A DNA stretch of 7,156 bases, from positions 1 through 7,156 of the forward strand of contig CABSAB010000065.1 in the NCBI GenBank assembly GCA_902475515.1, given 5' to 3'. The notes under the pieces are model-generated. The model ran no database searches and was not told the DNA's origin. It worked only from the letters and a program-made list of their open reading frames with translations. Shown in pieces: positions 5,698-7,156 of the stretch; the first letter of the stretch is position 1; every line of letters starts with the position of its first letter. This DNA comes from an uncultured Eubacteriales bacterium (lineage in GTDB: Bacteria > Bacillota > Clostridia > Oscillospirales > Oscillospiraceae). The position numbers were made by a program, and so were the translations under genes.

Positions 5698-7156
5698 TTA
5701 GAACAAGCCGGTAATCACACCATTTTCATCAATGTCTATCTTCTCCGCCGCAGGGACTTTGGGAAGGCCGGGCATGGTCATGATATCCCCGGTCTGCACC
5801 ACAACAAATCCGGCGCCGGCAGAAATACGCACTTTGGATACCGTCACCGTGAAGCCCTCGGGTCGGCCAAGCTTTGTCTGGTCATCCGACAGGGAATACT
5901 GCGTCTTTGCCATACACACAGGCAGGTTCCCAAAGCCCAGGGATTCCAGCTTGTCGATGGTGTCCTTCGCAGCCTTGGTATAGGTGACGCCGCTGCCGCC
6001 GTAGATCTTCTTCACAATGGTCTCGATCTTCTCGGTAATGGGTGCATCCAGCTCATAGGCAAAGTGGAAATCATGGGGCTGATCACACAGCCGCAGGACC
6101 TCCTCTGCCAGGCTCTTGCCGCCCTCGCCGCCTTTACCCCAAACCTCACTGAGGGCAACGTTGACGCCGTATTCTCCGCACTTCTTGGAAATCATATCCA
6201 GCTCTGCGTCCGTATCCTGGTCAAACCGGTTGATGGCTACCACTGCGGGAAGGCCGTAGACCTGGGTAATATTCTCCACATGCTTCAGCAGATTGGGCAG
6301 GCCCTGCTCCAGAGCCTGCAAATTTTCCTTGCCAAGGTCTGCTTTCGCCGCACCGCCATTATATTTCAGCGCCTTCACCGTGGCTACGATCACCACCGCC
6401 GAAGGCTCCAGCCCGCCGTAGCGGCACTTGATATCCAGGAACTTCTCCGCTCCCAGGTCCGCACCAAAGCCAGCCTCAGTCACAACGTAGTCCGCCAGCT
6501 TCAGCGCTGTATCCGTTGCCGAAATAGAGTTGCAGCCATGGGCAATATTCGCAAAGGGGCCGCCGTGTACGATGGCAGGATTGTGTTCCAGAGTCTGCAC
6601 CAGATTCGGCTTGATGGCGTCCTTCAAAAGGGCGGTCATGGCACCTTCCGCATGGAGATCATGGGCCGTTACGGGTTCCCCTTTGCGGTTATAGCCTACA
6701 ATAATCCGGGCAATCCGCTGCTTAAGGTCCATCAGATCGCTGGCGAGGCACAGCACCGCCATGATCTCCGAAGCCACGGTAATGTCAAACCCGTCTTCCC
6801 GGGGCACACCCTGCATCCGGCCACCCAAACCGCAGACAATATTCCGCAGCTGCCGGTCATTCATATCCACACAGCGCTTCCAGCTGATATTCTTCACATC
6901 AATGTCCAGACTGTTGCCCTGCTGGATATGGTTATCGATCATTGCGGCCAGCAGGTTATTGGCCGCACCGATGGCATGAAAGTCCCCGGTAAAGTGCAGG
7001 TTAATATCCTCCATGGGCACCACCTGTGCATAGCCACCGCCGGCCGCGCCGCCCTTAACGCCGAACACCGGTCCCAGCGACGGCTCACGCAGACAGAGCA
7101 TCGTGGATTTACCAAGCAGGTTCAGCGCATCCGCCAGGCCCACGCTGGTGGCATCA
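5698..7156 (-). CDS. fhs: Formate-tetrahydrofolate ligase (5' end cut by window edge)
   Basis: 485 residues visible of a family length near 556; about 70 N-terminal residues lie beyond the right edge. It joins formate to tetrahydrofolate with ATP, making 10-formyl-THF for purine synthesis and, in acetogens, the methyl branch of the Wood-Ljungdahl pathway; cytoplasmic tetramer. Seen: CLREPSLGPVFGVKGGAAGGGY (family signature one ends near 7030), MEDINLHFTGDFHAI, EIMAVLCLASDLMDLKQR, HGGPFANIAHGCNS, EAGFGADLGAEKF, VATVKALKYNGG (signature two, with Lys for the usual Arg), AKTQYSLSDD and the C-terminus MTMPGLPK to ITGLF, all intact. The GTG at 7143 is an internal Val codon of SVGLADAL and not a start. 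Odd: the few residues before SVGLADAL do not match the expected Walker A. No other folate genes are in view. Confidence 0.98.
   Translation of the reverse strand, partial: DATSVGLADALNLLGKSTMLCLREPSLGPVFGVKGGAAGGGYAQVVPMEDINLHFTGDFHAIGAANNLLAAMIDNHIQQGNSLDIDVKNISWKRCVDMNDRQLRNIVCGLGGRMQGVPREDGFDITVASEIMAVLCLASDLMDLKQRIARIIVGYNRKGEPVTAHDLHAEGAMTALLKDAIKPNLVQTLEHNPAIVHGGPFANIAHGCNSISATDTALKLADYVVTEAGFGADLGAEKFLDIKCRYGGLEPSAVVIVATVKALKYNGGAAKADLGKENLQALEQGLPNLLKHVENITQVYGLPAVVAINRFDQDTDAELDMISKKCGEYGVNVALSEVWGKGGEGGKSLAEEVLRLCDQPHDFHFAYELDAPITEKIETIVKKIYGGSGVTYTKAAKDTIDKLESLGFGNLPVCMAKTQYSLSDDQTKLGRPEGFTVTVSKVRISAGAGFVVVQTGDIMTMPGLPKVPAAEKIDIDENGVITGLF

Noticed and set aside
1..7156. Mobile elements, CRISPR repeats, tRNA or rRNA genes, riboswitches, defence cassettes
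   Set aside because: No transposase or integrase motifs, no regularly spaced direct repeats, no tRNA-like clover leaf or conserved rRNA sequence were seen, and leaders are too short for riboswitches. All genes have housekeeping or regulatory character.

Overview
This 7,156-base window is ordinary, well-organised chromosome from what looks like a GC-rich anaerobic clostridial Firmicute. A gut Oscillospiraceae-type organism is my best guess, inferred from the mix of formate-tetrahydrofolate ligase, an ECF sigma/zinc anti-sigma pair, a clostridial-style M23 peptidase and strong AGGAGG-type ribosome binding sites. No marker gene fixes the genus. Both ends cut through genes. All seven genes lie on the minus strand, so reading order runs from high to low coordinates. 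No gene-free stretch exceeds 300 bases; the longest gap (1392-1543) holds a terminator, an inverted repeat, a promoter and a ribosome binding site.

In reading order: (1) fhs, formate-tetrahydrofolate ligase, missing about 70 N-terminal residues off the right edge. (2) A 160-residue soluble helical protein of unknown function behind a near-consensus sigma-A promoter, closed by a hairpin terminator. (3) A three-gene operon: tRNA-dihydrouridine synthase, an ECF sigma factor starting 4 bases after it, and a membrane zinc-finger anti-sigma factor joined to the sigma gene by an ATGA overlap, closed by a strong terminator. (4) A secreted M23/LytM-type peptidoglycan peptidase with its own terminator. 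(5) A flavin/Fe-S/NAD(P)-type oxidoreductase of the Old Yellow Enzyme / 2,4-dienoyl-CoA reductase class, running off the left edge. It was located by direct translation.

Functionally the window mixes one-carbon metabolism (fhs), translation and RNA modification (dus), envelope sensing (sigma/anti-sigma) and wall remodelling (M23). The most coherent story is the dus-sigma-anti-sigma operon, with a wall hydrolase next to it. The least ordinary gene is the terminal oxidoreductase. It keeps the family scaffold but has a Gly/Pro/Met-rich insert of about 55 residues, a shortened loop where the usual proton-donor Tyr sits, and a compact four-cysteine cluster. I found no mobile element, CRISPR array, tRNA, rRNA or defence-like cassette, and nothing that amounts to a clearly new multi-gene system.
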